This document shows, piece by piece, positions 37,090-50,679 of a DNA stretch of 64,000 nt. The position numbers and the translations under genes are program-made. Source of the stretch: Carallia brachiata (lineage: Eukaryota > Streptophyta > Magnoliopsida > Malpighiales > Rhizophoraceae). The notes beneath the pieces are model-generated. The model was not told the origin of the DNA. It saw only the letters and a list, made by a program, of their open reading frames with translations, and did no database searches. The DNA is taken from NCBI GenBank assembly GCA_021464245.1, contig JADCRB010000028.1, positions 3,001,553-3,065,552 of the forward strand, given 5' to 3'. Positions within the stretch are counted from its first letter, which is position 1; every line of letters begins with the position of its first letter.

Positions 37090-39902
37090 ATGTTTAATTT
37101 GGGTTAAATAAGTCATTAAAATGCAAGAAAATCACTTATTTGCAAGAAATGAAGTGATTTAGCCTCTTTATTCGTGACACAAATGGTCTTATGCAACCAA
37201 CAAATGCAAATTTTGATCAATTGCACACTTGTTGGAGGGAATTGAAAGCATTTAACACCCCAAATGGTGTTGGAAATGGTTTTTACATTGAAATTAAAGG
37301 TTTTTGTAAGCATTTATGCTTAATTAAGTTTAATTTGGGTTAAATAAGCCATTAAAATGCAAGAAAATCACTTATTTTCAAGAAATAAAGTAATTTAGCC
37401 TCTTTATTTGTGAGACAAATGGTCTTATGCAGCAATAAATGCAAATACGATCAATTGAACACTTATTAAGGGAATTGAATGCATTTAACACCCCAAAATG
37501 TGTTGGAAATGGTTTTTGCATTGAAATTAAAGGTTTTTTAAGCATTTAACTTCATTCAAGTTTAATTTGGGTTAATAAGCCATTAAAATCCAAGAAAATC
37601 ACTTATTTGCATGAAATGAAGTAATTTAGCCTCTTTATTCATGACACAAATGGTCTTATGCAACTAATAATGCAAATTTGATCAATTGCACACTATTAGA
37701 GGGAATTGAATGCATTTAACACCCCAAAAGGTGTTGGAAATGGTTTTTGCATTGAAATTAAAAGTTTTTGTAAGCATTTATACTTAATTTAAGTTTAATT
37801 TGGGTTAAATAAGTCATTAAAATGCAAGAAAATCACTTATTTTAAGAAATGAAGTGATTTAGCCTCTTTATTCGTGACACAAATGGTCTTATGCAACCAA
37901 TAAATGCAAATTTTGATCAATTGCACACTATTAGAGGGAATTGAAAGCATTTAACACCCCAAAAGGTGTTGGAAATGGTTTTTACATTGAAATTAAAGGT
38001 TTTTGTAAGCATTTATGCTTAATTTAAGTTTAATTTGGGTTAAATAAGCCATTTAAATGCAAGAAAATCACTTATTTTCAAGAAATAAAGTAATTTAGCC
38101 TCTTTATTTGTGACACAAATGGTCTTATGCAGCTAACAAATGCAAATTACGATCAATTGAACACTTATTAGAGGGAATTGAATGCATTTAACACCTCAAA
38201 AGGTGTTGGAAATGGTTTTTGCATTGAAATTAAACGTTTTTGTAAGCATTTATACTTCATTTAAGTTTAATTTGGGTTAAATAAGCCATTAAAATCCAAG
38301 AAAATCACTTATTTGCATGAAATGATGTAATTTAGCCTCTTTATTCATGACACAAATGGTCTTATATAACTAATAAATGCAAATTATGATCAACTGAACA
38401 CTTATTAGAGGGAATTGAATGCATTTAACACCCCAAAAGGTGTTGGAAAAGGTTTTTATTGAAATTAAAGTTTTTGTAAGCATTTATACTTAATTTAAGT
38501 TTAATTTGGGTCAAATAAGCCATTAAAATGCAAGAAAATCACTTATTTCAAGAAATGAAGTAATTTAGCCTCTTTATTCGTTACACAAATGGTCTTATGC
38601 AGCTAATAAATGCAAATTACGATCAATTGAACACTTATTAGAGGGAATTGAATGCATTTAACACCCCAAAAGGTGTTGGAAATGGTTTTTGCATTGAAAT
38701 TAAACGTTTTTGTAAGCATTTATACTTCATTTAAGTTTAATTTGGGTTAAATAAGCCATTAAAATCCAAGAAAATCACTTATTTGCATGAAATGAAGTAA
38801 TTTAGCCTCTTTATTCATGACACAAATGGTCTTATGCAACAATAATGCAAATTTGATCAATTGCACACTAATTAGAGGGAATTGAATGCATTTAACACCC
38901 CAAAAAGTGTTGGAAATGGTTTTTGCATTGAAATTAAAAGTTTTTGTAAGCATTTATACTTAATTTAAGTTTAATTTGGGTTAAATAAGTCATTAAAATG
39001 CAAGAAAATCACTTATTTGCAAGAAATGAAGTGATTTAGCCTCTTTATTCGTGACACAAATGGTCTTATGCAACCAATAAATGCAAATTTGATCAATTGC
39101 ACACTTATTGGAGGAATTGAAAGCATTTAACACCCCAAAAGGTGTTGGAAATGGTTTTTACATTGAAATTAAAGGTTTTTGTAAGCATTTATGCTTAATT
39201 TAAGTTTAATTTGGGTTAAATAAGCCATTAAATGCAAGAAAATCACTTATTTTCAAGAAATAAAGTAATTTAGCCTCTTTATTTGTGACACAAATGGTCT
39301 TATGCAGCTAACAAATGCAAATTACGATCAATTGAACACTTATTAGAGGGAATTGAATGCATTTAACACCCCAAAAGGTGTTGGAAATGGTTTTTGCATT
39401 GAAATTAAAGGTTTTTTTAAGCATTTAACTTCATTAAGTTTAATTTGGGTTAAATAAGCCATTAAAATGCAAGAAAATCACTTATTTGCAAGAAATGAAG
39501 TAATTTAGCCTCTTTATTCATGACACAAATGGTCTTATGCAACTAATAAATGCAAATTATGATCAATTGAACACTTATTAGAGGGAATTGAATGCATTTA
39601 ACACCCCAAAAGGTGTTGGAAAGTTTTTGTATTGAAATTAAAGGTTTTTGTAAGCATTTATACTTAATTTAAGTTTAATTTGGTTAAATAAGCTATTAAA
39701 ATGCAAGAAAATCACTTATTTGCATGAATGAAGTAATTTAGCCTCTTTATTCATGACACAAATGGTCTTATGTACTAATAAATGCAAATTTGATCAATTG
39801 AACACTTATTAGAGGGAATTGAATGCATTTAACACCCCAAAAGGTGTTGGAAATGGTTTTTGCATTGAAATTAAAGTTTTTGTAAGCATTTATACTTCAT
39901 TT
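37090..39902 (+). repeat. Segment D, super-repeat copy 2, reduced to 12 monomers (2,813 bp)
   Basis: The blocks are alpha-beta-epsilon (37090-37790), alpha-beta-epsilon'-delta-epsilon (37791-38966) and alpha-beta-gamma-epsilon' (38967-39902). The alpha-beta/gamma-delta-epsilon block of copies 1 and 3 is absent. The missing length (about 950 bp) equals four monomers, so the simplest reading is an in-register deletion by unequal exchange. Confidence 0.83.
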
Positions 39903-42900
39903 AGTTTAATTTGGGTTAAATAAGTCATTAAAATGCAAGAAAATCACTTATTTGCAAGAAATGAAGTGATTTAGCCTCTTTATTCGTGACACAAATGGTC
40001 TTATGCAACCAATAAATGCAAATTTGATCAATTGCACACTTTGGAGGGAATTGAAATTTAACACCCCAAAAGGTGTTGGAAATGTTTTTACATTGAAATT
40101 AAAGGTTTTTGTAAGCATTTATGCTTAATTTAAGTTTAATTTGGGTTAAATAAGCCATTTAAATGCAAGAAAATCACTTATTTTCAAGAAATAAGTAATT
40201 TAGCCTCTTTATTGTGAGACCAAATGGTCTTATGCAGCTAATAAATGCAAATACGATCAATTGAACACTTATTAAGGGAATTGAATGCATTTAACACCCC
40301 AAAATGTTGGAAATGGTTTTTGCATTGAAATTAAAGGTTTTTTTAAGCATTTAAACTTCATTCAAGTTTAATTTGGGTTAAATAAGCCATTAAAATCCAA
40401 GAAAATCACTTATTTGCATGAAATGAAGTAATTTAGCCTCTTTATTCATGACACAAATGGTCTTATGCAACTAATAAGTGCAAATTTTGATCAATTGCAC
40501 ACTAATTAGAGGGAATTGAATTCATTTAACTCCCCAAAAGGTGTTGGAAATGGTTTTTGCATTGAAATTAAAAGTTTTTGTAAGCATTTATACTTAATTT
40601 AAGTTTAATTTGGGTTAAATAAGTCATTAAAATGCAAGAAAATTACTTATTTGTAAGAATGAAGTGATTTAGCCTCTTTATTCGTGACACAAATGGTCTT
40701 ATGCAACCATAAATGCAATTTTGATCAATTGCACACCTATTAGAGGGAATTGAAAGCATTTAACACCCCAAAAAGGTGTTGGAAATGGTTTTTACATTGA
40801 AAGTAAAGGTTTTTGTAAGCATTTATGCTTAATTTAAGTTTAATTTGGGTTAAATAAGCCATTTAAATGCAAGAAAATCACTTATTTTCAAGAAATAAAG
40901 TAATTTAGCCTCTTTATTTGTGACACAAATGGTCTTATGCAATTAATAAATGCAAATTATGATCAATTGAACACTTATTAGAGGGAATTGAATGCATTTA
41001 ACACCCCAAAAGGTGTTGGAAAAGGCTTTTGTATTGAAATTAAAGGTTTTTGTAAGTATTTATACTTAATTTAAGTTTAATTTGGGTCAAATAAGCCATT
41101 AAAATGCAAGAAAATCACTTATTTTGAAGAAATAAAGTAATTTAGCATCTTTATTCGTTACACAAATGGTCTTATGCAGCTAATAAATGCAAATTACGAT
41201 CAATTGAACACTTATTAGAGGGAATTGAATGCATTTAACACCCCAAAAGGTGTTGAAAATGGTTTTTACATTGAAATTAAACGTTTTTGTAAGCATTTAT
41301 ACTTCATTTATGTTTAATTTGGGTTAAATAAGCCATTAAAATCCAAGAAAATCACTTATTTGCATGAAATGAAGTAATTTAGCCTCTTTATTCATGGCCC
41401 AAATGGTCTTATGCAACATAATTGCAAATTTTGATCAATTGCACACTAATTAGAGGGAATTGAATGAATTTAACACCCCAAAAGGTGTTGGAAATGGTTT
41501 TGCATTGAAATTAAGTTTTTGTAAGCATTTATACTTAATTTAAGTTTAATTTGGGTTAAATAAGTCATTAAAATGCAAGAAAATCACTTATTTGCAAGAA
41601 ATGAAGTGATTTAGCCTCTTTATTCGTGACAAATGGTCTTATGCAACCAATAAATGCAAATTTTGATCAATTGCACACTTATTGGAGGGAATTGAAAGCA
41701 TTTAACACCCCAAAAGGTGTTGGAAATGGTTTTTACATTAAAATTAAAGGTTTTTGTAAGCATTTATGCTTAATTTAAGTTTAATTTGGGTTAAATAAGC
41801 CATTTAAATGCAAGAAAATCACTTATTTTCAAGAAATAAAGTAATTTAGCCTCTTTATTTGTGACACAAATGGTCTTATACAGCTAACAAATGCAAATTA
41901 CGATCAATTGAACACTTATTAGAGGGAATTGAATGCATTTAACACCACAAAAGGTGTTGGAAATGATTTTTGCATTGAAATTAAACGTTTTTGTAAGCAT
42001 TTATACTTCATTTAAGTTTAATTTGGGTTAAATAAGCGATTAAAATCCAAGAAAATCACTTATTTGCTTGAAATGAAGTAATTTAGCCTCTTTATTCATG
42101 ACACAAATAGTCTTATATAACTAATAAATGCAAATTATGATCAATTGAACACTTATTAGAGGGAATTGAATGCATTTAACACCCCAAAAGGTGTTGGAAA
42201 AGGCTTTTGTATTGAAATTAAAGGTTTTTGTAAGCATTTATACTTAATTTAAGTTTAATTTTGGTCAAATAAGTCATTAAAATGCAAGAAAATCACTTAT
42301 TTTCAAGAAATGAAGTAATTTAGCATCTTTATTCGTTACACAAATGGTCTTATGCAGCTAATAAATGCAAATTACGATCAATTGAACACTTATTAGAGGG
42401 AATTGAATGCATTTAACACCCAAAAGGTGTTGGAAATGGTTTTTGCATGAAATTAAACGTTTTTGTAAGCATTTATACTTCATTTATGTTTATTGGGTTA
42501 AATAAGCCTTATTAAATCCAAGAAAATCTCATTTGCATGAAATGAAGTAATTTAGCCTCTTTATTCATGACACAAATGGTCTTATGCAACAAATCAGTGC
42601 AAATTTTGATCAATTGCACACTAATTAGAGGGAATTGAATTAATTTCACACCCGAAAAGGTGTTGGAAATGGTTTTTGCATTGAAATTAAAAGTTTTTGT
42701 AAGCATTTATACTTAATTTAAGTTTAATTTGGGTTAAATAAGTCATTAAAATGCAAGAAAATCACTTATTGCAAGAAATGAAGTGATTTAGCCTCTTTAT
42801 TCGTGACACAAATGGTCTTATACAACCAATAAATGCAAATTTTGATAAATTGCATACTTATTGGAGAGAATTGAAAGCATTTAACACCCCAAAAGGTGTT

Positions 42901-43665
42901 GGAAATGGTTTTTACATTGAAATTAAAGGTTTTTGTAAGCATTTATGCTTAATTTAAGTTTAATTTGGGTTAAAAAGCCATTTAAATGCAAGAAAATCAC
43001 TTATTTTCAAGAAATAAAGTAATTTAGCCTCTTTATTTGTGACACAAATGGTCTTATGCAGCTAATAAATGCAAATTACGATCAATTGAACACTTATTAG
43101 AGGGAATAGAATGCATTTAACACCCCAAAATGTGTTGGAAATGGTTTTTGCATTGAAATGAAAGGTTTTTTTAAGCATTTAAACTTCATTCAAGTTTAAT
43201 TTGGGTTAAATAAGCGATTAAAATGCAGAAGAAAATCACTTATTTGCAAGAAATAAAGTAATTTAGCCTCTTTATTCATGACACAAATGGACTTATGCAA
43301 CTAATAAATGCAAATTATGATCAATTGAACACTTATTAGAGGGAATTGAATGCATTTAACACCCCAAAAGGTGTTGGAAAAAGTTTTTGTATTGAAATTA
43401 AAGGTTTTTGTAAGCATTTATACTTAATTTAAGTTTATTTGGGTTAAATAAGCTATAAAATCCAAGAAAATCACTTATTTGCATGAGAGAAGTAATTTAG
43501 CCTCTTTTATTCATGACACAAATGGTCTTATGTAACTAATAAATGCAAATTATGATCAATTGAACACTTATTAGAGGGAATTGAATGCATTTAACACCCC
43601 AAAAGGTGTTGGAAATGGTTTTTGCATTGAAATTAAACGTTTTTGTAAGCATTTATACTTCATTT
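39903..43665 (+). repeat. Segment D, 16-monomer super-repeat copy 3 (3,763 bp)
   Basis: It has the same four blocks as copy 1: 39903-40600, 40601-41541, 41542-42719 and 42720-43665. The private marks of copy 1 return: aataagtgc with gaattcatttaactcccc (about 40475-40535, offset 6,574 bp from 33901), cacacctattagagg (about 40733), gcaattaataaatgc (about 40938) and aaaggcttttgtattg (about 41022). The total length differs from copy 1 by only 4 bp. Confidence 0.87.
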
Positions 43666-46600
43666 ATGTTTAATTTGGGTTAAATAAGTCATTAAAATGC
43701 AAGAAACTCACTTATTTGCAAGAAATGAAGTGATTTAGCCTCTTTATTCGTGACACAAATGGTCTTATGCAACCAACAAATGCAAATTTGATCAATTGCA
43801 CACTTGTTGGAGGGAATTGAAGCATTTAACACCCCAAATGGTGTTGGAAATGGTTTTACATTGAAATTAAAGTTTTTTGTAAGCATTTATGCTTAATTTA
43901 AGTTTAATTTGGGTTAAAATAAGCCATTTAAATGCAAGAAAATCACTTATTTTTCAAGAAATAAAGTAATTTAGCCTCTTTATTTGTGAGACAAATGTCT
44001 TATGCAGCTAATAAATGCAAAATACGATAAATTGAACACTTATTCAAGGGAATTGAATGCATTTAACACCCCAAAATGTCTTGGAAATGGTTTTGCATTG
44101 AAATTAAAGGTTTTTTTTTAAGCATTCAAACTTCATTCAAGTTTAATTTGGTTAAATAAGCCATTAAAATCCAAGAAAAAATCACTGATTTGCATGAAAT
44201 GAAGTAATTTAGCCTCTTTATTCATGACACAAAAGCTCTTATGCAAACTAATAAGTGCAAATTTGATCAATTGCACACTTATTAGAGGGAATTGAATGCA
44301 TTTAACTCCCCAAAAGGTGTTGGAAATGGTTTTTGCATTGAAATTAAAGTTTTTGTAAGCATTTATACTTAATTTAAGTTTAATTTGGGTTAAATAAGTC
44401 ATTAAAATGCAAGAAAATCACTTATTTGCAAGAAATGAAGATTTAGCCTCTTTATTCGTGACACAAATGGTCTTATGCAACTAATAATGAAATTTTGATC
44501 AATTGCACACTATTGGAGGGAATTGAAGCATTTAACCCCCAAAAGGTGTTGGAAATGGTTTTTACATTGAAATTAAAGGTTTTTTAAGCATTTATGCTTA
44601 ATTTAAGTTTAATTTGGGTTAAATAAGCCATTTAAATGCAAGAAAATCACTTATTTCAAGAAATAAAGTAATTTAGCCTCTTTATTGTGACACAAATGGT
44701 CTTATGCACTAATAAATGCAAATTACGATCAATTGAACACTTATTAGAGGGAATTGAATGCATTTAACACCAAAAGGTGTTGGAAATGGTTTTTGCATTG
44801 AAATTAAAGGTTTTTTAAGCATTTAACTTCATTAGTTTAATTTGGGTTAAATAAGCCATTAAAATCCAAGAAAATCACTTATTTGCATGAAATGAAGTAA
44901 TTTAGCCTCTTTATTCATGGCACAAATGGTCTTATGCAACTAATAATTGCAAATTTTGATCAATTGCACACTATTAGAGGGAATTGAATGCATTTAACAC
45001 CCCAAAAGGTGTTGGAAATGGTTTTTGCATTGAAATTAAAGTTTTTGTAAGCATTTATACTTAATTTAAGTTTAATTTGGGTTAAATAAGTCATTAAAAT
45101 GCAAGAAAATCACTTATTTGCAAGAAATGAAGTGATTTAGCCTCTTTATTTCGTGACACAAATGGTCTTATGCAACCAATAAATGCAAATTTTGATCAAT
45201 TGCACACTTATTGAGGGAATTGAAGCATTTAACACCCCAAAAGGTGTTGGAAATGGTTTTTACATTGAAATTAAAGGTTTTGTAAGCATTTATGCTTAAT
45301 TTAAGTTTAATTTGGGTTAAATAAGCCATTTAAATGCAAGAAAATCACTTATTTTCAAGAAAAAGTAATTTAGCTCTTTATTTGTCACACAAATGGTCTT
45401 ATACAGCTAAAATGCAAATTACGATCAATTGAACACTTATTAGAGGGAATTGAATGCATTTACCCACCAAGGTGTTGGAAATGTTTTTGCATTGAAATTT
45501 AAACGTTTTTGTAAGCATTTATACTTCATTTAAGTTTAATTTGGGTTAAATAAGCATTAAAATCCAAGAAAATCACTTATTTGCATGAAATGAAGTAATT
45601 TAGCCTCTTTATTCATGACACAAATGGTCTTATGCACTAATAAATGCAAATTACGATCAATTGAACACTTATTAGAGGGAATTGAAGCATTTAACACCCC
45701 AAAAGGTGTTGGAAATGGTTTTTACATTGAAATTAAAGGTTTTTGTAAGCATTTATGCTTAATTTAAGTTTAATTTGGGTTAAATAAGCCATTAAATGCA
45801 AGAAAATCACTTATTTCAAGAAATAAAGTAATTTAGCCTCTTTATTGTGACACAAATGGTCTTATGCAGCTAATAAATGCAAATTACGATCAATTGAACA
45901 CTTATTAGAGGGAATTGAATGCATTTACACCCCAAAATGTGTTGGAAATGGTTTTTGCATTGAAATAAAGGTTTTTTAAGCATTTATTTACTTCATTCAA
46001 GTTTAATTTGGGTTAAATAAGCATTAAAATGCAAGAAAATCACTTATTTGCAAGAAATGAAGTAATTTAGCTCTTTATTCATGACACAAATGGTCTTATG
46101 CACTAATAAATGCAAATTATGATCAATTGAACACTTATTAGAGGGAATTGAATGCATTTAACACCCCAAAAGGTGTTGGAAAGTTTTTGTATTGAAATTA
46201 AAGGTTTTTGTAAGCATTTATACTTAATTTAAGTTTAATTTGGGTTAAATAAGTATTAAAATGCAAGAAAATCACTTATTTGCATGAAATGAAGTAATTT
46301 AGCCTCTTTATTCATGACAATGGTCTTATGTAACTAATAAATGCAAATTATGATCAATTGAACACTTCTTAGAGGGAATTGAATGCATTTAACACCCCAA
46401 AAGGTGTTGGAAAGTTTTGTATTGAAATTAAAGGTTTTTGTAAGCATTTATACTTAATTTAAGTTTAATTTGGTCAAATAAGTCATTAAAATGCACGAAA
46501 ATCACTTATTTTCAAGAAATGAAGTAATTTAGCATCTTTATTCGTTACACAAATGGTCTTATGCAGCTAATAAATGCAAATTACGATCAATTGAACACTT

Positions 46601-46695
46601 ATTAGAGGGAATTGAATGCATTTAACACCCCAAAAGGTGTTGGAAAAGGCTTTTGTATTGAAATTAAAGTTTTTGTAAGCATTTATACTTAATTT
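43666..46695 (+). repeat. Segment D, alpha-beta-epsilon trimers and mixed monomers (deletion-rich)
   Basis: Two alpha-beta-epsilon trimers (43666-44375, 44376-45067) are followed by alpha, beta, and an epsilon-to-alpha chimera at about 45540 (aatccaag and gcatgaaatg first, tttttacattg and ttatgcttaattt at the end). Then come beta, gamma, gamma/epsilon and a delta ending in cttttgtattg. Small deletions are frequent through about 46350. Confidence 0.75.
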
Positions 46696-47404
46696 AAGTT
46701 AATTTGGCCACAATAAGTATTAAAATGCAAGAAAATCACTTATTTTCAAGAAATGAAGTAATTTAGCATCTTTATTCGTTACACAAATGGTCTTATGCAG
46801 CTAATAAATGCAAATTACGATCAATTGAACACTTATTAGAGGGAATTGAATGCATTTAACACCCCAAAAGGTGTTGGGAATGGTTTTTGCATTGAAATTA
46901 AACGTTTTTGTAAGCATTTATACTTCATTTATGTTTAATTTGGGTTAAATAAGCCATTAAAATCCAAGAAAATCACTCATTTGCATGAAATGAAGTAATT
47001 TAGCCTCTTTATTCATGACACAAATGGTCTTATGCAACTAATAAGTGCAAATGTTGATCAATTGCACACTAATTAGAGGGAATTGAATTCATTTAACACC
47101 CGAAAAGGTGTTGGAAATGGTTTTTGCATTGAAATTAAAAGTTTTTGTAAGCATTTATACTTAATTTAAGTTTAATTTGGGTTAAATAAGTCATTAAAAT
47201 GCAAGAAAATCACTTATTTGCAAGAAATGAAGTGATTTAGCCTCTTTATTCGTGACACAAATGGTCTTATGCAACCAATAAATGCAAATTTTGATAAATT
47301 GAACACTTATTAGAGGGAATTGAATGCATTTAACACCCCAAAAGGGGTTGGAAATGGTTTTTACATTGAAATTAAAGGTTTTTGTAAGCATTTATGCTTA
47401 ATTT
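46696..47404 (+). repeat. Delta-epsilon-alpha trio, copy 1 (three-copy block)
   Basis: The trio is delta with ggccacaataag, tagcatc and gttgggaatgg; epsilon with cactcatttgcatg, atgttgatcaattg and cacccgaaaagg; and alpha with gataaattgaac and aaaaggggttgg. The same trio is at 48582-49284 and 51629-52332. Homology with the third copy goes on to about 47980. Confidence 0.85.
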
Positions 47405-48581
47405 AAGTTTAATTTGGGTTAAATAAGCCATTTAAATGCAACAAAATCACTTATTTTCAAGAAATGAAGTGATTTAGCCTCTTTATTCGTGACACAAATG
47501 GTCTTATGCAACCAACAAATGCAAATTTTGATCAATTACACACTTGTTGGAGGGAATTGAAAGCATTTAACACCCCAAAAGGTGTTGGAAATGGTTTTTA
47601 CATTGAAAGTAAAGGTTTTTGTGAGCATTTATGCTTCATTTAAGTTTAATTTGGGTTAAATAGGCCATTTAAATGCAAGAAAATCACTTATTTTCAAGAA
47701 ATAAAGTAATTTAGCCTCTTTATTTGTGAGACAAATGGTCTTATGCAGCTAATAAATGCAAAATACGATAAATTGAACACTTATTAAAGGGAATTGAATG
47801 CATTTAACACCCCAAAATGTCTTGGAAATGGTTTTTGCATTGAAATTAAAGGTTTTTTTAAGCATTTAAACTTCATTCAAGTTTAATTTGGGTTAAATAA
47901 GCCATTAAAATGCAAGAAAATCACTTATTTGCAAGAAATGAAGTGATTTAGCCTCTTTATTCGTGACACAAATGGTCTTATGCAACTAATAAGTGCAAAT
48001 TTTGATCAATTGCACACTAATTAGAGGGAATTGAATTCATTTAACTCCCCAAAAGGTGTTGGAAATGGTTTTTACATTGAAATTAAAGGTTTTTGTAAGC
48101 ATTTATGCTTAATTTAAGTTTAATTTGGGTTAAATAAGCCATTTAAATGCAAGAAAATCACTTATTTTCAAGAAATAAAGTAATTTAGCCTCTTTATTCG
48201 TGACACAAATGGTCTTATGCAACCAATAAATGCAAATTTTGATCAATTGCACACTTGTTGGAGGGAATTGAAAGCATTTAACACCCCAAAAGGTGTTGGA
48301 AATGGTTTTTACATTGAAGGTAAAGGTTTTTGTAAGCATTTATGCTTAATTTAAGTTTAATTTGGGTTAAATAAGCCATTTAAATGCAGAAAATCACTTA
48401 TTTTCAAAATAAAGTAATTTAGCCTCTTTATTTGTCAGACAAATGGTCTTATGCAGCTAATAAATGCAAAAACGATAATTGAACACTTATTAAGGGAATT
48501 GAATGCATTTAACACCCCAAAAGGTGTTGGAAAAGGTTTTGTATTGAAATTAAAGTTTTTGTAAGCATTTATACTTAATTT
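47405..48581 (+). repeat. Segment D, beta/alpha chimeras and beta monomers
   Basis: The monomer at 47405 starts as beta (ccatttaaatgc, attttcaagaaatg) and continues as alpha (aagtgattt, aaccaacaaatgc, gaaagtaaagg). The monomer at about 48118 is beta to ttcaagaaataaag and alpha after it. Between them are a beta with tttgtgagac and aatgtcttgg, and an alpha with aataagtgc and taactcccc. Confidence 0.75.
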
Positions 48582-49284
48582 AAGTTTAATTTGGCCAAAT
48601 AAGTCATTAAAATGCAAGAAAATCACTTATTTTCAAGAAATGAAGTAATTTAGCATCTTTATTCGTTACACAAATGGTCTTATGCAGCAATAAATGCAAT
48701 TACGATCAATTGAACACTTATTAGAGGGAATGAATGCATTTAACACCCCAAAAGGTGTTGGGAATGGTTTTTGCATTGAATTAAACGTTTTTGTAAGCAT
48801 TTATACTTAATTTATGTTTAATTTGGGTTAAATAAGCATTTTACATAAGAAAATCACTCATTTGCATGAAATGAAGTAATTTAGCCTCTTTATTCATGAC
48901 ACAAATGGTCTTATGCAACTAATAAGTGCAATGTTGATCAATTGCACACTAATAGAGGGAGGGAATTGAATTCATTTAACACCCGAAAAGGTGTTGGAAA
49001 TGGTTTTTGCATTGAAATTAAAAGTTTTTGTAAGCATTTATACTTAATTTAAGTTTAATTTGGGTTAAATAAGTCATTAAAATGCAAGAAATCACTTATT
49101 TGCAAGAAATGAAGTGATTTAGCCTCTTTATTCGTGACACCAAATGGTCTTATGCAACCAATAAATGCAAATTTGATAAATTGAACACTTATTAGGGGAA
49201 TTGAATGCATTTAACACCCCAAAAGGGTTGGAAATGGTTTTTACATTGAAATTAAAGGTTTTTGTAAGCATTTATGCTTAATTT
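48582..49284 (+). repeat. Delta-epsilon-alpha trio, copy 2
   Basis: It carries the same private marks as the trio at 46696: ggccaaataag, gttgggaatgg, cactcatttgcatg, atgttgatc, cacccgaaaagg and gataaattgaac. Several small deletions are present, and agagggagggaatt (about 48955) has a 4-bp duplication. Confidence 0.83.
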
Positions 49285-49976
49285 AAGTTTAATTTGGGTA
49301 ATAAGCCATTTAATGCAAGAAAATCACTTATTTTCAGAGAAATGAAGTGATTTAGCCTCTTTATTGTGACACAAATGGTCTTATGCAACCAACAAATGCA
49401 AATTTTGATCAATTGCACACTAATTAGAGGGAATTGAATCATTTAACACCCGAAAAGGTGTTGGAAATGGTTTTTCATTGAATTAAAGTTTTGTAAGCAT
49501 TTATACTTAATTTAGTTTAATTTGGGTTAAATAAGTCATTTAATGCGAAGAAAATCACTTTTGCAAAAATGAAGTGATTTAGCCTCTTTATTCGTGACAA
49601 ATGGTCTTATGCAACCAATAATGTAAATTTGATAAATTGAACACTTATTAGAGGGAATTGAATGCATTTAACACCCAAAAGGGGTTGGAAATGGTTTTTA
49701 CATTGAAATTAAAGGTTTTTTGTAAGCATTTATGCTTAATTTAGTTTAATTGGGTTAATAAGCCATTTAAATGCAAGAAAATCACTTATTTTCAAGAAAT
49801 GAAGTGATTTAGCCTCTTTATTCGTGACACAAATGGTCTTATGCAACCAACAAATGCAAATTTTGATCAATTGCACACTAATTAGAGGGAATTGAATTCA
49901 TTTAAACACCCAAAAGGTGTTGGAATGGTTTTTGCATTGAAATTAAAAGTTTTTTGTAAGCATTTATACTTAATTT
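49051..49976 (+). repeat. Tandem alpha + beta/alpha dimers, two copies of 463 bp
   Basis: The dimers 49051-49513 and 49514-49976 have equal length. Each has an alpha with gataaattgaac and a G-rich dyad arm variant (ggggttgg or gggttgg), then a beta/alpha chimera with caaccaacaaatgc and actaattagagg. The first dimer overlaps the end of the preceding trio, because its alpha is shared. Confidence 0.8.
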
Positions 49977-50679
49977 AAGTTTAATTTGGGTTAAATAAGT
50001 CATTAAAATGCAAGAAAATCACTTATTGCAAGAAATGAAGTGATTTAGCCTCTTTATTCGTGACACAAATGGTCTTATGCAACCATAAATGTAAATTTTG
50101 ATCAATTGCACACCTCTTGGGGAATTGAAAGCATTTAACACCCCAAAAGGTGTTGGAAATGGTTTTTACATTGAAAGTAAAGGTTTTTGTAAGCATTTAT
50201 GCTTAATTTAAGTTTAATTTGGGTTAAATAAGCCTTTAAATGCAAGAAAATCACTTATTTTCAAGAAATAAAGTAATTTAGCCTCTTTATTTGTGACAAA
50301 TGGTCTTATGCAGCTAACAAATGCAAATTACGATCAATTGAAACTTATTAGAGGGAATTGAATGCATTTATCACCCAAAATGATTGGAAATGGTTTTTTG
50401 CATTGAAATGAAAGGTTTTTTTTAAGCATTTAAACTTCATTCAAGTTTAATTTGGGTTAAATAAGCGATTAAAAGGCAAGAAAATCACTTATTTGCAAGA
50501 AATGAAGTAATTTAGCCTCTTTATTCATGACACAAATGGACTTATGCAACTAATAAATGCAAATTATGATCAATTGAACACTTATTAGAGGGAATTGAAT
50601 GCATTTAACACCCCAAAAGGTGTTGGAAAATGTTTTTGTATTGAAATTAAAGGTTTTTGTAAGCATTTATACTTAATTT
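49977..50679 (+). repeat. Segment D, alpha, beta and gamma monomers
   Basis: There are three monomers: alpha with cacctcttgg, beta with cagctaacaaatgc, and gamma with aagcgattaaaaggcaag and ggacttatgc. A similar gamma lies before the delta monomer at 56340, suggesting a shared larger unit. Confidence 0.75.

Noticed and set aside
48955..48965. Short gaggga duplication (agagggagggaatt) as a possible insertion-site duplication
   Set aside because: It is a 4-bp slip in one monomer inside a patch rich in small indels, with no inserted element nearby.
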